A stretch of 64,000 bases of DNA from Tipula vernalis. Its lineage: Eukaryota > Arthropoda > Insecta > Diptera > Tipulidae. Positions 54,482-64,000 of this stretch are shown here, in pieces (position 1 is the first letter of the stretch; every line of letters starts with the position of its first letter). The notes under the pieces were generated by a model. The model had not been told where the DNA came from. It saw nothing but the letters and a program-made list of their open reading frames with translations, and did not search any database. Both the position numbers and the translations under genes were made by a program. The stretch lies in assembly GCA_958295665.1 (NCBI GenBank), contig OY282560.1:141848091-141912090 (forward strand). Reading direction: 5' to 3'.

Positions 54482-54495
54482 ATGGATGTGATAAA
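54482..54495 (+). CDS. Candidate first coding exon of a host gene (14 nt: MDVI + 2 nt)
   Basis: TTCACCATGGATGTGATAAA is followed by GTAAGTACC: a strong start-codon context, then a near-consensus splice donor (GT at 54496). The upstream ~180 bp has no ATG close to the start. If real, the first intron begins at 54496 and must extend far, because no following exon is recognisable to the window end. Four codons cannot identify the gene. Confidence 0.3.
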
Positions 54496-57183
54496 GTAAG
54501 TACCTGTTCTACATTTTTTGTATAATCAAATATTTATTATACCTTTTTATATGTTATCATTGTATTCTAATAATATAAATGATAATAAAAATAGGACCAG
54601 AACCCAAACAAGATAAAATCTATATTTTCTAAATATATAAAAGTCATTAATTTTGATTGAAATTTAATTGCTTTCATAAATTGATCATGTTTAAAATTAA
54701 ATTTGGCAATTTTCCTTTTGTTTTATCTTTTCTTTAGTATGTAGAGCTCGAAATTTAGTCAAAAAACGAAAAAGCCATATAAACATTTATCCTTTTTATA
54801 TACAGATATATTATTATTGGATATATTCTATAATCAGTGGTTTTCCAGCAGGGATATTAAACAATGTTATAAACATAAATTAATTTGGCGCTTGCTAATC
54901 GGTTTATTCTGCGCTTGCCCAAATAAAAATACTGTCATACACATATGTACAGTTATTCTTTAATTTTAAATCAAGAAAATTTGGATTATTCGTGTTTCGC
55001 AAATTAATAATTTTTAAAATTTTAAATCTATTAATAAATGACAACTTTCTATATTTTCAAGTTACTCAGACTTTTCAAATTTCTAAGAAATTTCAAATTC
55101 TTATTACTTTAAATAGAGTTAAATTAGAGTTAATTTTTAAGAAAATTTCAAAAGTATTGCTAGTTCAGTCCATTTTGAACTAAAATTCAAAAAAATGGAC
55201 AATTTAAATTTTTTGGGGCAAGATCACCAATATTTAAATTAATTGCTAATTGGTCACTGAATTTTTAGGGACCGAATTAATTTTTTTAATTTAATTTTTA
55301 AAATTTAAAATTCGCCAACAAAATTTTCGGAGGAATCAATTCCTCCGTTGCCAATAAACTGAGTGTGATCAAGAATAAATAAAATGTTGTCAGCCGCTGA
55401 CTATTTATTTATATGTTTGCTTTCTTTTGTAACAGGATGCCACAAATTTCAGGATTTTCTTGTCTCCCGACTTCAACATATTTATAGTGCCTTTGTGTTT
55501 TTTTTATTTATTATTTCCCTATATTTTATATAATGTTTGTTGTACGAAAATAAAATGTATGGATTTGTGCGTATAGCCCAAAGTTAAAATATCGAATTGA
55601 GCAATCAAACGACAAAAATATTTATATTAAAAAAAATAAAAATAAACGAGGTGGAATTTTTAAACGACCGTTTTTTTGATCGTGTGTCGAATATATATTT
55701 ACAAAAAAAAAAAAAGATATATGCTGCATACCTTCATATATAGATATATATATATAGAAGGAAGCTTTCCTAAATAAAAAAAAAAACGAATGAAGAGTAT
55801 GAAAATAATACATAAAAAATGAACCGCGAATCAAACAGAAATCATCATCAATAACATTTTCGCTCTGTCTATATAGTATGTAGGTATGTACGTTTTGTTT
55901 TACATTCCGTAAAAACTCACAATGGAATAAATGCTCACTTATCTGTATATAGAACAGGCGCGTGTTATTACATATTTCATTTTTATCCTCGCGTTTGGCA
56001 TTTAAATAGTTTTCCAGTAAAAAATTGTATGTACCATATATTGACTAGCAACAAAAAAAAAAAAAAATATTGATGACATCAACATTTTGACACTGTGCAT
56101 ATACACTATCTTTCCTGCTTGTTGTTTTTATAAAAATCAAAGGAAATAAAAAAATTTCATGATAATCACGTTTTCAAATATCACATCACGATTATTATTC
56201 GTATTGATAAGGATTTTGAAGGAAATTTTTGTCGTTAAGTTTTTTCTCTTGCCTCCTCTCTGCAGCAGCTACATATACTGTCTTGATGTTTATATATACA
56301 TTTTTTTTTTTTGACGACCACCTCTGAAGGAGGAATAGGCGGAATGGATTACAAAAGATTTCAAAAACAAAAAATATCGTTCTTTACGTACTTTGAAGTA
56401 CTTAATCTTCACAAAGTTTGACACATGGATGTAATGATCAAGATTTTTTTTTTGTTTTGTTTTTATTTTGTTAAATTATACAATATCCGATTATCGGTTT
56501 CCTTACTTACAGTCGCACAGACAAACATAGAAAACTCGAAATAAACTGTGTGTCATTATAAACTATAGAACAAAAACCATAAATCACGCTTATGGGATTA
56601 TTATCACAATTCAGTTATAGATTAGCTAAGTAGTTTATTTTTGGTGTTCTATAGCTAGTTTTTTTTTTTTGGTTACAACGATTGAATGAATTTTTAGAAA
56701 ATATATCACAAGTGTATAATTCACAAAGTGATAATAATGATGGTAATAGTAATATGGTAAACATGTAAAAACATTTGTACATAGACAACCACGAAAAAAT
56801 TGTCGCGCAATTTTTATACTTGCTATTAGAGATTGCAATACCGGCATTTTCTTTGGAAGCAAAAATAAACCATAGCGATTATTTAAACATCAACTTCAAA
56901 ACCCATGCATAATATCGCTTAATTTATTTTGCTACTTTAATTTGTATTCTAATTCCGAAATACCCCAAAAGCTTCGAAATTTATCCATAAATTACTTGAT
57001 CCTCAATAAACTTGAACAATTTATATATAATTGTACGAATAATTTAGGAACTTAAATTTTATAAATTATCTTCGAAAGTTTGAAATATTCTTTAACATGT
57101 TGCAAGTTAACAAATAACTTCAAAAATCTTGTAAAACACTGTAAAACATGTTACTCCAAAACCAACTGCTAAAATCGTAAAGA
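54496..57183. other. AT-rich sequence, possibly intronic; no gene recognised
   Basis: Homopolymer runs and short TATA tracts. The last ~80 bp (about 57100-57183) probably belong to a Tc1/mariner remnant cut by the LINE. Confidence 0.4.
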
Positions 57184-57238
57184 GGAAATTACAACATATT
57201 CTCTCGAATTTTGTATTTTCATGGAAAGTATGTATGTA

Positions 57239-58038
57239 TATGAATAAAAGATTTTATGACTGAGAGGAAAATGGTTCTGAATGGAAGTGGTTTTAGGTTG
57301 GAGGAAACTGCAAATGTTGGACTCCCGCAAGGAAGTAGAATATCTCCAGCTCTGTTCAACCTATATACCAGCTAGATACACCACATCAATGCAGACAATC
57401 AAATCGTTCTGCAATTTGCAGACGATTTTGTAGTAATTGGAAAAGGGAGAAGTATTGATATGGCGGCTCAAAGAGCGCAAAAGGGGGTAGATGATTTAAT
57501 ACAAAAACTTAAAATGTTGAATCTGAGAGTGAATCCTAATAAGTGTGCTTTTATGAGTTTCAGAACAAACGTTGCAAATGTTAATATAAGTGTTGATAGT
57601 CACAGAATTGAACAAGTTAATGCGTACAGGTATTTCGTTATTTGGATTGATAAACGTATGAATTTTGGGAAGCATATGGAAATTTTGGCAGATAACTGCA
57701 AGGAACTTTTAAATGTGGTTAAACGGGTGAGCAAACCTAAATGGGGCGCTCATCCGAGTGTGACTGACATGTTAAGGAAGGCCCTTATATCCTCCAAAAA
57801 TGAATATGGTATTAGTGTATATGGGAATGATTCGAAAGGGGCTTTCAGCCAATTAATGAAAGTAGCAAATGCATGTGCAAGAGTGGTATTGGGGGCGATT
57901 AACTCAACCCCAATACACACTCTGTGGTCTGAAATGGGTGATTCACCTCTTGATTACAAGAGAGAGTGGATCACAGTGAGAGAGTCGGTGAGAATGATAA
58001 CTAAGACAAATGAGTTTTGGAATGAGATGATATTATAG
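57239..58038 (+). pseudogene. I-type LINE reverse transcriptase, C-terminal part
   Basis: Blocks are DFMTERKMVLNGSGF (~57252), VGLPQGSRISPALFNLYTS then a TAG (~57318), the catalytic LQFADDFVVIGKG (~57411, both Asp kept), NLRVNPNKCAFMSF (~57517), AYRYFVIWIDKRMNFGKHME (~57622), and a thumb to 58038 ending in a TAG. The pieces are in one frame from 57460 on. Confidence 0.8.
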
Positions 58039-58058
58039 ATAGATTACAAAGTAGGGCG

Positions 58059-59096
58059 GTGTACAAACCGACTTATCGAACTAGCATTGCACTTGAAAAT
58101 TTGAACATGTTTCTGAGTATAGGCAATGCTGGTCCGCAACCCGTTCCTAATAATCTTACTGTATGTTTGAATATGGAGGAATATAATAAGGGAATGAATG
58201 AAGTTATCGCCAAAATTATGTTTGGGAAAATCAATCAGCGGAACGTGCAAGATGATATCATTTATACAGATGCTAGTGTGAATGAGAATGGAGTGGGTGT
58301 TGGTGTCTTTATGCCTGGTAAAAATGTTGAAAATTATTTTAAAGTGGACAAAAGCATCTGTATAATGAACGCTGAACTGATTGGAATGTTTGAAGGAATC
58401 AAACTGGCTGTGAATGAAGGGCAAAGGAAAATAGTAATATTTTCCGATTCCCAGAGTGGTTTATGTTTGCTAAAATGTGGAGGTGGAAGGGAAGGCAATG
58501 TGTATGTTGATCTTATTTTTGAATGCGTTTGACACTGTCAACGTGATGTGACCATACAATGAATCCCATCACATAGACAGATCGAAGGGAATGAAAGAGC
58601 CGATTTGTTAGCAAAAAAGGGTGTTTTGAATGACATGGTTCAGGAGTACGAAAGGAAGGATGCAAGAGACGTACTTCGAATGTTTCAGATGAATCTGTGG
58701 AGAAAATGGAAGAGTGAATTTAACGAGAAAAGTCTAACGAAAGGAATGAAGTACAGAGCTTTCCGTGGTACTCCTTTGAGAATTCGGTTCTTTAAGGAGC
58801 TCAAAGGAGATACGCGAATGTTGCGAACTGTTGAGAGAATCAGGCTGAACCATGGAAACTGGAAGGAGTGCTTGTGGAAACGTCGTTCGTGTGAGGACAA
58901 AGATTGTGAATTGTGTGGAAGTGTGGAGGATGTTGAACATCTCATATTGGCTTGTCCCAATTATAGCCAATATACATAGATCTAAGTTCAACATCCTTCG
59001 GAATGCAAGAAATCTAAGTGATTTAATGAATGAGGGTGGTTCTTTGGCTTATAAGGAAATGTATGAATTTATTAGGATGTGTCAAATAACAATATG
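58059..59096 (+). pseudogene. I-type LINE RNase H and Cys/His tail, frameshifted
   Basis: RNase H has all four acidic residues visible: IIYTDASVNENGVGVGVF (~58257), MNAELIGMFEGIKLA (~58365), IVIFSDSQSGLCLLK (~58432) and, in another frame, IPSHRQIEGNERADLLAKKG (~58566-58624). A single frameshift near 58530 separates the third and fourth. The tail CEDKDCELCGSVEDVEHLIL with ACP (~58890-58960) is a CCHC zinc motif. After a further frame change it ends NEGGSLAYKEMYEFIRMC near 59090. Confidence 0.8.
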
Positions 59097-59310
59097 ATAC
59101 AAAATAATCAGTAGCCGACAGAATATGTGTAGGGAGTAATCCGGATCCATTTTAAAGATTAAACATTTTTTGGTTAAAATTGAATTATGAATTAAAACGA
59201 TGTAAATAAAAATTGTACAAATTTGAATTTTTGGCAATATGGCTCTAATTTTTGTAGGAGCCAAGGCCTAATAAAATAAAATAAAAAAATTTAAAAAAAA
59301 ATCGTAAAGA

Positions 59311-59610
59311 AATTGACGGAATCGATGATGGTTTGGGGGCAGTTTGCAGCATAGGTATACTCCCGCTAGTTTTAATCGATCGAGATGTCAAAAATTAATG
59401 CCAAATACATACTACCTTGATGGGCTTTTGGTTTGAAGTCCCATCAAGTTAGGGGGCGGAAAACCTATTTAGTAATAATAATTATTGTTTTCAACAAGAC
59501 GGGGCTCATGCGTGTAGCAATTATGCTGCATTTCTCACGATACTAAGATTTCTCTACATCAGAAAGCGCAAAAAACATCTAAAAAGTTATTGCACAACTA
59601 GTCGTTTGTT
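59311..59610 (+). pseudogene. Tc1/mariner transposase remnant split by the LINE
   Basis: ESMMVWGQFAA (~59319) is the conserved central block of Tc1/mariner transposases, then GILPLVLID (~59355). After a frame change FQQDGAHACSNYAAFL (~59492) holds the second catalytic Asp. Joining across the LINE target duplication keeps a frame open with NTVKHVTPKP just upstream (~57138-57170), as expected if the LINE landed inside this gene. The third acidic residue and C-terminus are missing. Confidence 0.65.
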
Positions 59611-60140
59611 TTTGTATTTCTAGGCAAGTGGAGGACGCGCGGTGTAAAACGCATTAATATCGTTTTACTGAAAATGTTTTCGAGAAGTTCTCACTTATTT
59701 TCTCATTGAAATAGTTAGCAGATAATTTCACAATTTGGTTTTGCAAGAAGGAAGTTTTTTTAATCAATTCAACATTTTTCATTGTAGATGTACCATATTT
59801 GGTAGTTAGAAGTAAGGCGAAAATTTAAATACGCATACGTAAATAAAAAACGCAATAACTGAGGACTATCTCACCATCAAACAATGCTTGCTTAAAGGAC
59901 TTTCAACAAATTGGCTAAATCAAAAATTGTGTTGACTTGATCCTAGCGGGTTTGCCAATTAGTAATATATAAAATAAAGAAACTAGAAGGCATCCTATAG
60001 CAAGGACTAACAATTTCGTTTATATATATGAAATGCAATAGCTAGAAACTATCGCAACATCAGAAAATGCATTCCATTTCTAGTTGTCATAGTTTCAAAA
60101 ATTATGTGGAGCCGATCCTAGCATTTTGCCAATCAGTGGT
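59611..60140 (+). repeat. Degenerate ~180-bp satellite, left of the pogo-like element
   Basis: Related phrases recur: CGCAATAACTGAGGACTATC (59851) and TGCAATAGCTAGAAACTATC (60035), each followed by ACCATCA/AACATCA, an AATGC run, then GATCCTAGC..TTTGCCAAT (59940 and 60116). The period is about 180 bp. Divergence between copies is high. Confidence 0.55.
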
Positions 60141-61013
60141 TATAATACTGACATAGGCGGTATTACTGACATATATTGCATATTTTTTTAGTTTTTAAGA
60201 TAATTGTTCAACACTTATACAAAAACCTTTGTTTAAATAAAAACATAAATATTCCTGTCTCATCCTTCTAAAATATTGGTAGTATAGTTGTATTGGTGTA
60301 TAAAATTCAATAAAAATCAGTTACAATTTGACAGCGATCGTGGATACACGTGTATTGTGCAAATTTCTTACCATTTTGCCTTAAATTTTTAAGTGCCGTT
60401 TTTTAGTGATATTTCCTATGTAAGTATTATTTAATTATTAAATTTAATTTAAATGAGTTTTATTATTAATTACTTTCAATTATTAAAGTGTATTTAAGTG
60501 AAAAAATTGAAGATAAATATAAATTTTGTTAAAATAGTTTTGTTTGTATTAGACACAAATGAATAACTGACTTGTCCCTTTTACCGACACACATGTGTCA
60601 GTATTAGGTCTATAAGCATTATTTCTAAATCTTATTCTAAGAAATGTGTGTTTAACCGATCTTAAAATGGTTTTTTGATTTAGTTGCAAAGTTTACTTAT
60701 CATTGTACTGTCCTAATTCTGACACTAATAATTTATAGCAGTTTTGTCAGAAATAATTGTTAAAGGGGACTGTCAGTAAAAGGTCCTTACTTAGCTCAGT
60801 ATAAAATTCTCAATATGTCAATATAATGAAATTAATCTGAAATTTATTTTAATTACTTTCTAAATAATTTAAATGATTTAAAAGTAATTAAATATGGTTA
60901 AACTTAAAACTGACTTTATATTTTCGGTGCATTTAATTGTAATAAAAACCATTTAATTTTTATGTAAGTATTATATACAAATCTGTCAGTAAACGAGCAT
61001 TTCAATTTTTAGA

Positions 61014-62275
61014 ATGGTCACGAAATTGAAACGTCTTCAATACAGCCGGGATGAAAATATCGCGAATGGAATGACCGTATACACAGCTAGTAAACAATAT
61101 AAAATTCCCCGAACAACCACATTAGACAAACAAAGAGTGTATATGAGTTAAATGCATCCATCGGTCACCCAACAGTGTTGACTACTGAAGAGGGCCAAAA
61201 AATTAAACAATGGATCGTTTATATCGGTAAGACTGGGTTTCCCGCAACAAAGGATCAGCTTTTGGATAGTGTTCAACTACTGCTTAAAAACCTAAATCGT
61301 CAGAATAATTTTAGAGGTGGAAACCAGGAAGGCGATGGTACGAGGGGTTTTTAAAACGAAATCCAGATATTTCGGAGCATGTTTCACAACATTTTGTTAG
61401 GAGTCGTGCTATTATCAGAGAGCATAATATTCGTGACTGGTTCCAGCAGATTAAAACGTATTTTGCAGAAAATAATTACCTGCATATTATTGATGATCCG
61501 AAACGTATTTTCAACTGCGATGAGAGCGCATTTTTATTGTCGCCTAAGGAAAAATGTGTCCTAGCCAGAAAAGGTGAAAAAGCGGTGTTTAATATGAGCA
61601 GCAATGACGAAAAAGAGTGCCTAACTACATTGATTGTGGTAAATGCTGCAGGCGATATTCCTCCACCGATAGTGGTATATAAATATAAACGAATCCCCCG
61701 GCTGGGGCATGGGCTGCTCTGAATCTGGATGGATGAACGGAGAAGTATTTTACGAATATGTGGCAAATGTCTTTTTGCCATGGCTGCGTCAAAATGGTGC
61801 GGAATTCCCAGTGATTTTATTTTTAGACGGACATATCTCGCATTTATCGCTCGCCTTAAGCATAATTTTGCAAGGAACACCAAATTATTCTAATAGAACT
61901 TTATCCAAATGCAACCCACCTTTTGCAACCACCAGATGTTGGTGTTTTTCGCCCCTTAAAGGTAAAATGGAAAAAGGTTGTACATAGCTGGAAAATGACA
62001 AAAGAAGGATAAAAGTTGAAAAAGGAAAATTTTGCACCATTGCTGGTGAAAGTCTTACCAACAGCTGCCAAAGCATCGACGATTAAAAATGCTTTCAAAA
62101 CATGCGGCATATACCTATTTTAGGCAGACGCTGTTAATTACCTCAAAATGATAAAGGATCCACTAGTAACACCAGCAGCAACAACACCTAGAATGGAAAA
62201 TAGAGTACGATCAGAGTCTTTTCTGACAGAAAATCAATTGCAATGCTTTGAAGACACCCGAGGGTTGTTGTAAAA
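61014..62275 (+). pseudogene. pogo-like transposase: DNA-binding and DDE domains, broken
   Basis: The start ATG (61014) follows TTTTTAG, a possible splice acceptor, and GTAAGTATT at 60420 could be its donor. Order of blocks: helix-turn-helix residues ANGMTVYTASKQYKIPRTTT (~61065), LTTEEGQKIKQWI (~61180), CENP-B-like GRPGRRWYEGFLKRNPDIS (~61320-61376), FNCDESAFLLSPKEK (~61510, first Asp), TLIVVNAAGDIPPPIVVYKY (~61629), VILFLDGHISHLSLAL (~61810, second Asp) and THLLQPPDVGVFRPLK (~61906, third Asp), with about 35 residues between the last two. Stops and frameshifts occur at about 61149, 61355, 61700 and 61860. Confidence 0.85.
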
Positions 62276-63107
62276 AATAAATATCATCCGAAACAAATCA
62301 ATTTTTCTACGATTAGTGACGCCACTAATTTGAATTCCACTATTGCGGATGATGTACAACAGGAGAAGTCTGTTCTAGTAATTGGCGAAAAAACTTTGGA
62401 AAACATTAATCTTAATGCAGCATTTAGTGATTTCGATGTTGATCAATTGTGGGATAATGTTGACGGAGTAGGGGAAGTAATTACTTTGTCAATAGAAAAC
62501 CACAAAGACATTGATGAAAATGCCCATGATCAAGCTAAAAGCATTTCAAAGAATATTGAAACGCAATTGTTTCTATCGAGTGTGCAAACGCCCTTTAAAA
62601 AAACAGTTTCTTTTGGCCAGAAACTAAACCGAATGAGGCATCTATAAATAAAGTCAAAAAACGGATTCCGTCTGTTATAGTATCTTCGGAGGAATACATA
62701 AATTATAACACAAAAAAAAAGCTGAAAAAGAACAAAAAATTCAAAATAAACAGGATCGAAAAATGAAAAGGGAAGCCAAAAAGAATAACAGCACCGTAAA
62801 AAAGTCTAAAATACAAAATACACCACCTACTAAAAAGACTACAACGAATATCAGCCAACTTAAGATTGGCAATTATGTCATCATTCGGTACGAGGAGGAA
62901 TATTTCCCGGGTATTGTTTTACAAACAAAAAATAATGAAGTGTCAGTCAAAGTAATGGGAATGAGTGGCCCAAACTGGAAGTGGCCTGACAAAGATGATA
63001 TTCTTTTTTATCCCATTCAGGATATTATTCAAATTATTCCTGAACCTGAATTTCTCAATTCGCGAGGGATCTACAGTGTTCCTGACCTACAAAAATATAA
63101 ATCTTAA
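62276..63107 (+). pseudogene. pogo-like transposase C-terminal region with conserved tail domain
   Basis: An acidic stretch (62330-62580) and a basic Lys-rich stretch (62640-62850, PSVIVSSEEYINYNTKKKL) are followed by a compact domain: QLKIGNYVIIRYEEEYFPGI (~62857), KVMGMSGPNWKWPDKDDILF (~62950), PIQDIIQIIP and RGIYSVPDLQKY, ending at 63107. This tail recalls one seen in some insect proteins of this family; its function is unknown to me. One frameshift (~62640) splits the region. The final 114 codons are intact. Confidence 0.7.
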
Positions 63108-63375
63108 GAGTACATAACAAATGTTTTGTTATAAGGATAACCAAAAATATATTTTGTGGTAGATCAGTGTTACGTACACTTTTCCTTTTTTGTTAAATAT
63201 TTAAAATAATGAATGAAAATTATTTTTAATTTCAACATTGAGTTAGCCAAATTATTTTTAGATACATTAGTAATTGAAAAAATCTGCAAACATATTAAAA
63301 ATAATTGGTTACATGTACATATATATAATAACGAACATCAAACTTGCATTTGTTGCGGAGTATGTCAGTATTATA

Positions 63376-64000
63376 GCTATTGCAGTAACAAAAAACACCT
63401 TCATGATGTCACATGATTCCCAATAAAAGTTGGTTAAAAAAATTCTATGGATCATGCACCACAGATTTGTATATTTACCGTATAAAGTAACTAAATAATA
63501 TTCGTACGATGTGGTATTGTTCCCGATAAAAAATTTGTTAAACAGAAAGCTCGCTGGGTCTGATCAACCAAATTTTGCCAATTAGCCGTAATTGAAATAC
63601 AATAAATAGAACATATCCTTAAATATACCTCTCATATTTTTGCGTTTCACGTATTTTTTAACTATAGCGCCATCCCAGCATCAAAGAATGCTTCCCTTGT
63701 TTTTGCGGATCGTAAGGAGCTTACAACTTCAACAAAAGTTTTGAGGATCCGATTCATGGGACATTGCCAATTGGATTCACAAAATGCAATAAATAGAAGC
63801 TATTGCACCATTTAAAAATCCTCCCTTATTTCAATATTGATTTGGCGTCAAACGATGTTATGAGCCCCTGTCGATCCGCAAAAATGAGGTCCTTACGACC
63901 TAAGAATCGAATAATTCGACATAAAATAATTGAATATGCTTTGTAAATGTTCTAAATTAATAAATATTTATAAAATTAATTTGCCGTTTAACGCAGGAAT
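63376..64000 (+). repeat. Degenerate satellite, right of the pogo-like element, to window end
   Basis: The same family as 59611-60140: TTTTGCCAATTAGCCG (63570), ACAATAAATAGAA (63599), CATTGCCAATTGG (63762) and TGCAATAAATAGAAGCTATTG (63786), giving a ~190-bp period. 63376-63550 is less clearly related. Confidence 0.5.

Larger units (their letters stand above)
57184..59297 (+). mobile_element. 5'-truncated I-type LINE (RT + RNase H)
   Basis: It is flanked by a 13-bp duplication AAAATCGTAAAGA (57171-57183 and 59298-59310) and ends in an AATAAAATAAAATAAAAA tail: target-primed insertion with 5' truncation inside RT. RT followed by RNase H and a Cys/His tail places it in the I superfamily of LINEs. 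Confidence 0.85.
60141..63375 (+). mobile_element. pogo-like DNA transposon, near full length
   Basis: The ends are a perfect 15-bp inverted repeat, TATAATACTGACATA at 60141-60155 and its complement at 63361-63375. The outer TA is the expected target duplication. TGTCAGTA or its complement recurs inside (60164, 60596, 60769 and 60987), likely transposase sites. A ~2-kb broken transposase gene fills the right two thirds. Family: Tc1/mariner superfamily, pogo/CENP-B-like DDE. Confidence 0.85.

Noticed and set aside
54482..54495. Tropomyosin first exon, because of MD.IK
   Set aside because: Four codons are too few, and the tropomyosin start differs and is not followed by an intron at this point as far as I know.

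Overview
This window looks like non-coding, transposon-dominated chromatin from an insect, most likely a fly (Diptera). It is strongly AT-rich and gene-poor. Its transposable elements (TEs) are families typical of fly genomes: Jockey, LOA and I-type LINEs, Penelope, BEL-like and Copia-like LTR elements, mariner/maT, hAT, pogo and Foldback-like elements. It also carries long simple satellites. Nothing prokaryotic or viral was seen. The host assignment is inference from TE content and base composition. A block of exactly 200 N (50727-50926) marks a scaffold gap.

Layout. 1-5492: an octamer satellite and two copies of a Helentron/DINE-like terminal segment bracket an array of ~160-bp monomers. 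Two related minus-strand LTR elements (926-2778 and 3291-4125) are inserted in the array, with 4-bp target duplications. 6430-9350: a decayed minus-strand Jockey LINE with gag, endonuclease and reverse transcriptase (RT) pieces. 11471-16127: a ~4.7-kb Foldback-like element whose arms are inverted arrays of ~147-bp monomers, flanked by an 11-bp repeat; a 5'-truncated Jockey LINE carrying a 342-bp in-frame duplication sits inside it. 16499-18450: Penelope fragments in opposite orientations. 20040-20584: a Tc1/mariner remnant. 21850-24256: a second Penelope copy split by a hAT element with an 8-bp target duplication. 26361-30994: Copia-like LTRs bracketing a LOA-type LINE with gag, endonuclease, RT and RNase H. 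31651-35560: a hairpin, a mariner remnant, tRNA-like segments and Jockey fragments on both strands. 35570-50726: mostly featureless AT-rich sequence with a perfect (AT)n tract and a ~1.4-kb (GTAAAAA)n heptamer satellite. 50927-51568: a DD37D (maT-type) transposase C-terminus ending in a terminal repeat that abuts an (AT)n tract. 57184-59297: an I-type LINE inserted, with a 13-bp duplication, into a Tc1/mariner remnant. 60141-63375: a nearly complete but frame-broken pogo-like element with perfect 15-bp terminal inverted repeats, sitting in a degenerate ~180-190-bp satellite.

Host genes. I could not identify one with confidence. Two short candidate first exons (54482-54495 on plus, 5760-5811 on minus) have a start codon followed by a splice-donor-like sequence. 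If the first is real, 54496 onward may be a long intron. All recognisable coding sequence belongs to TEs, and almost all of it is broken by stops, frameshifts or truncation. The value of the window is its nested insertions, which give a relative chronology, and the unusual repeat architectures.
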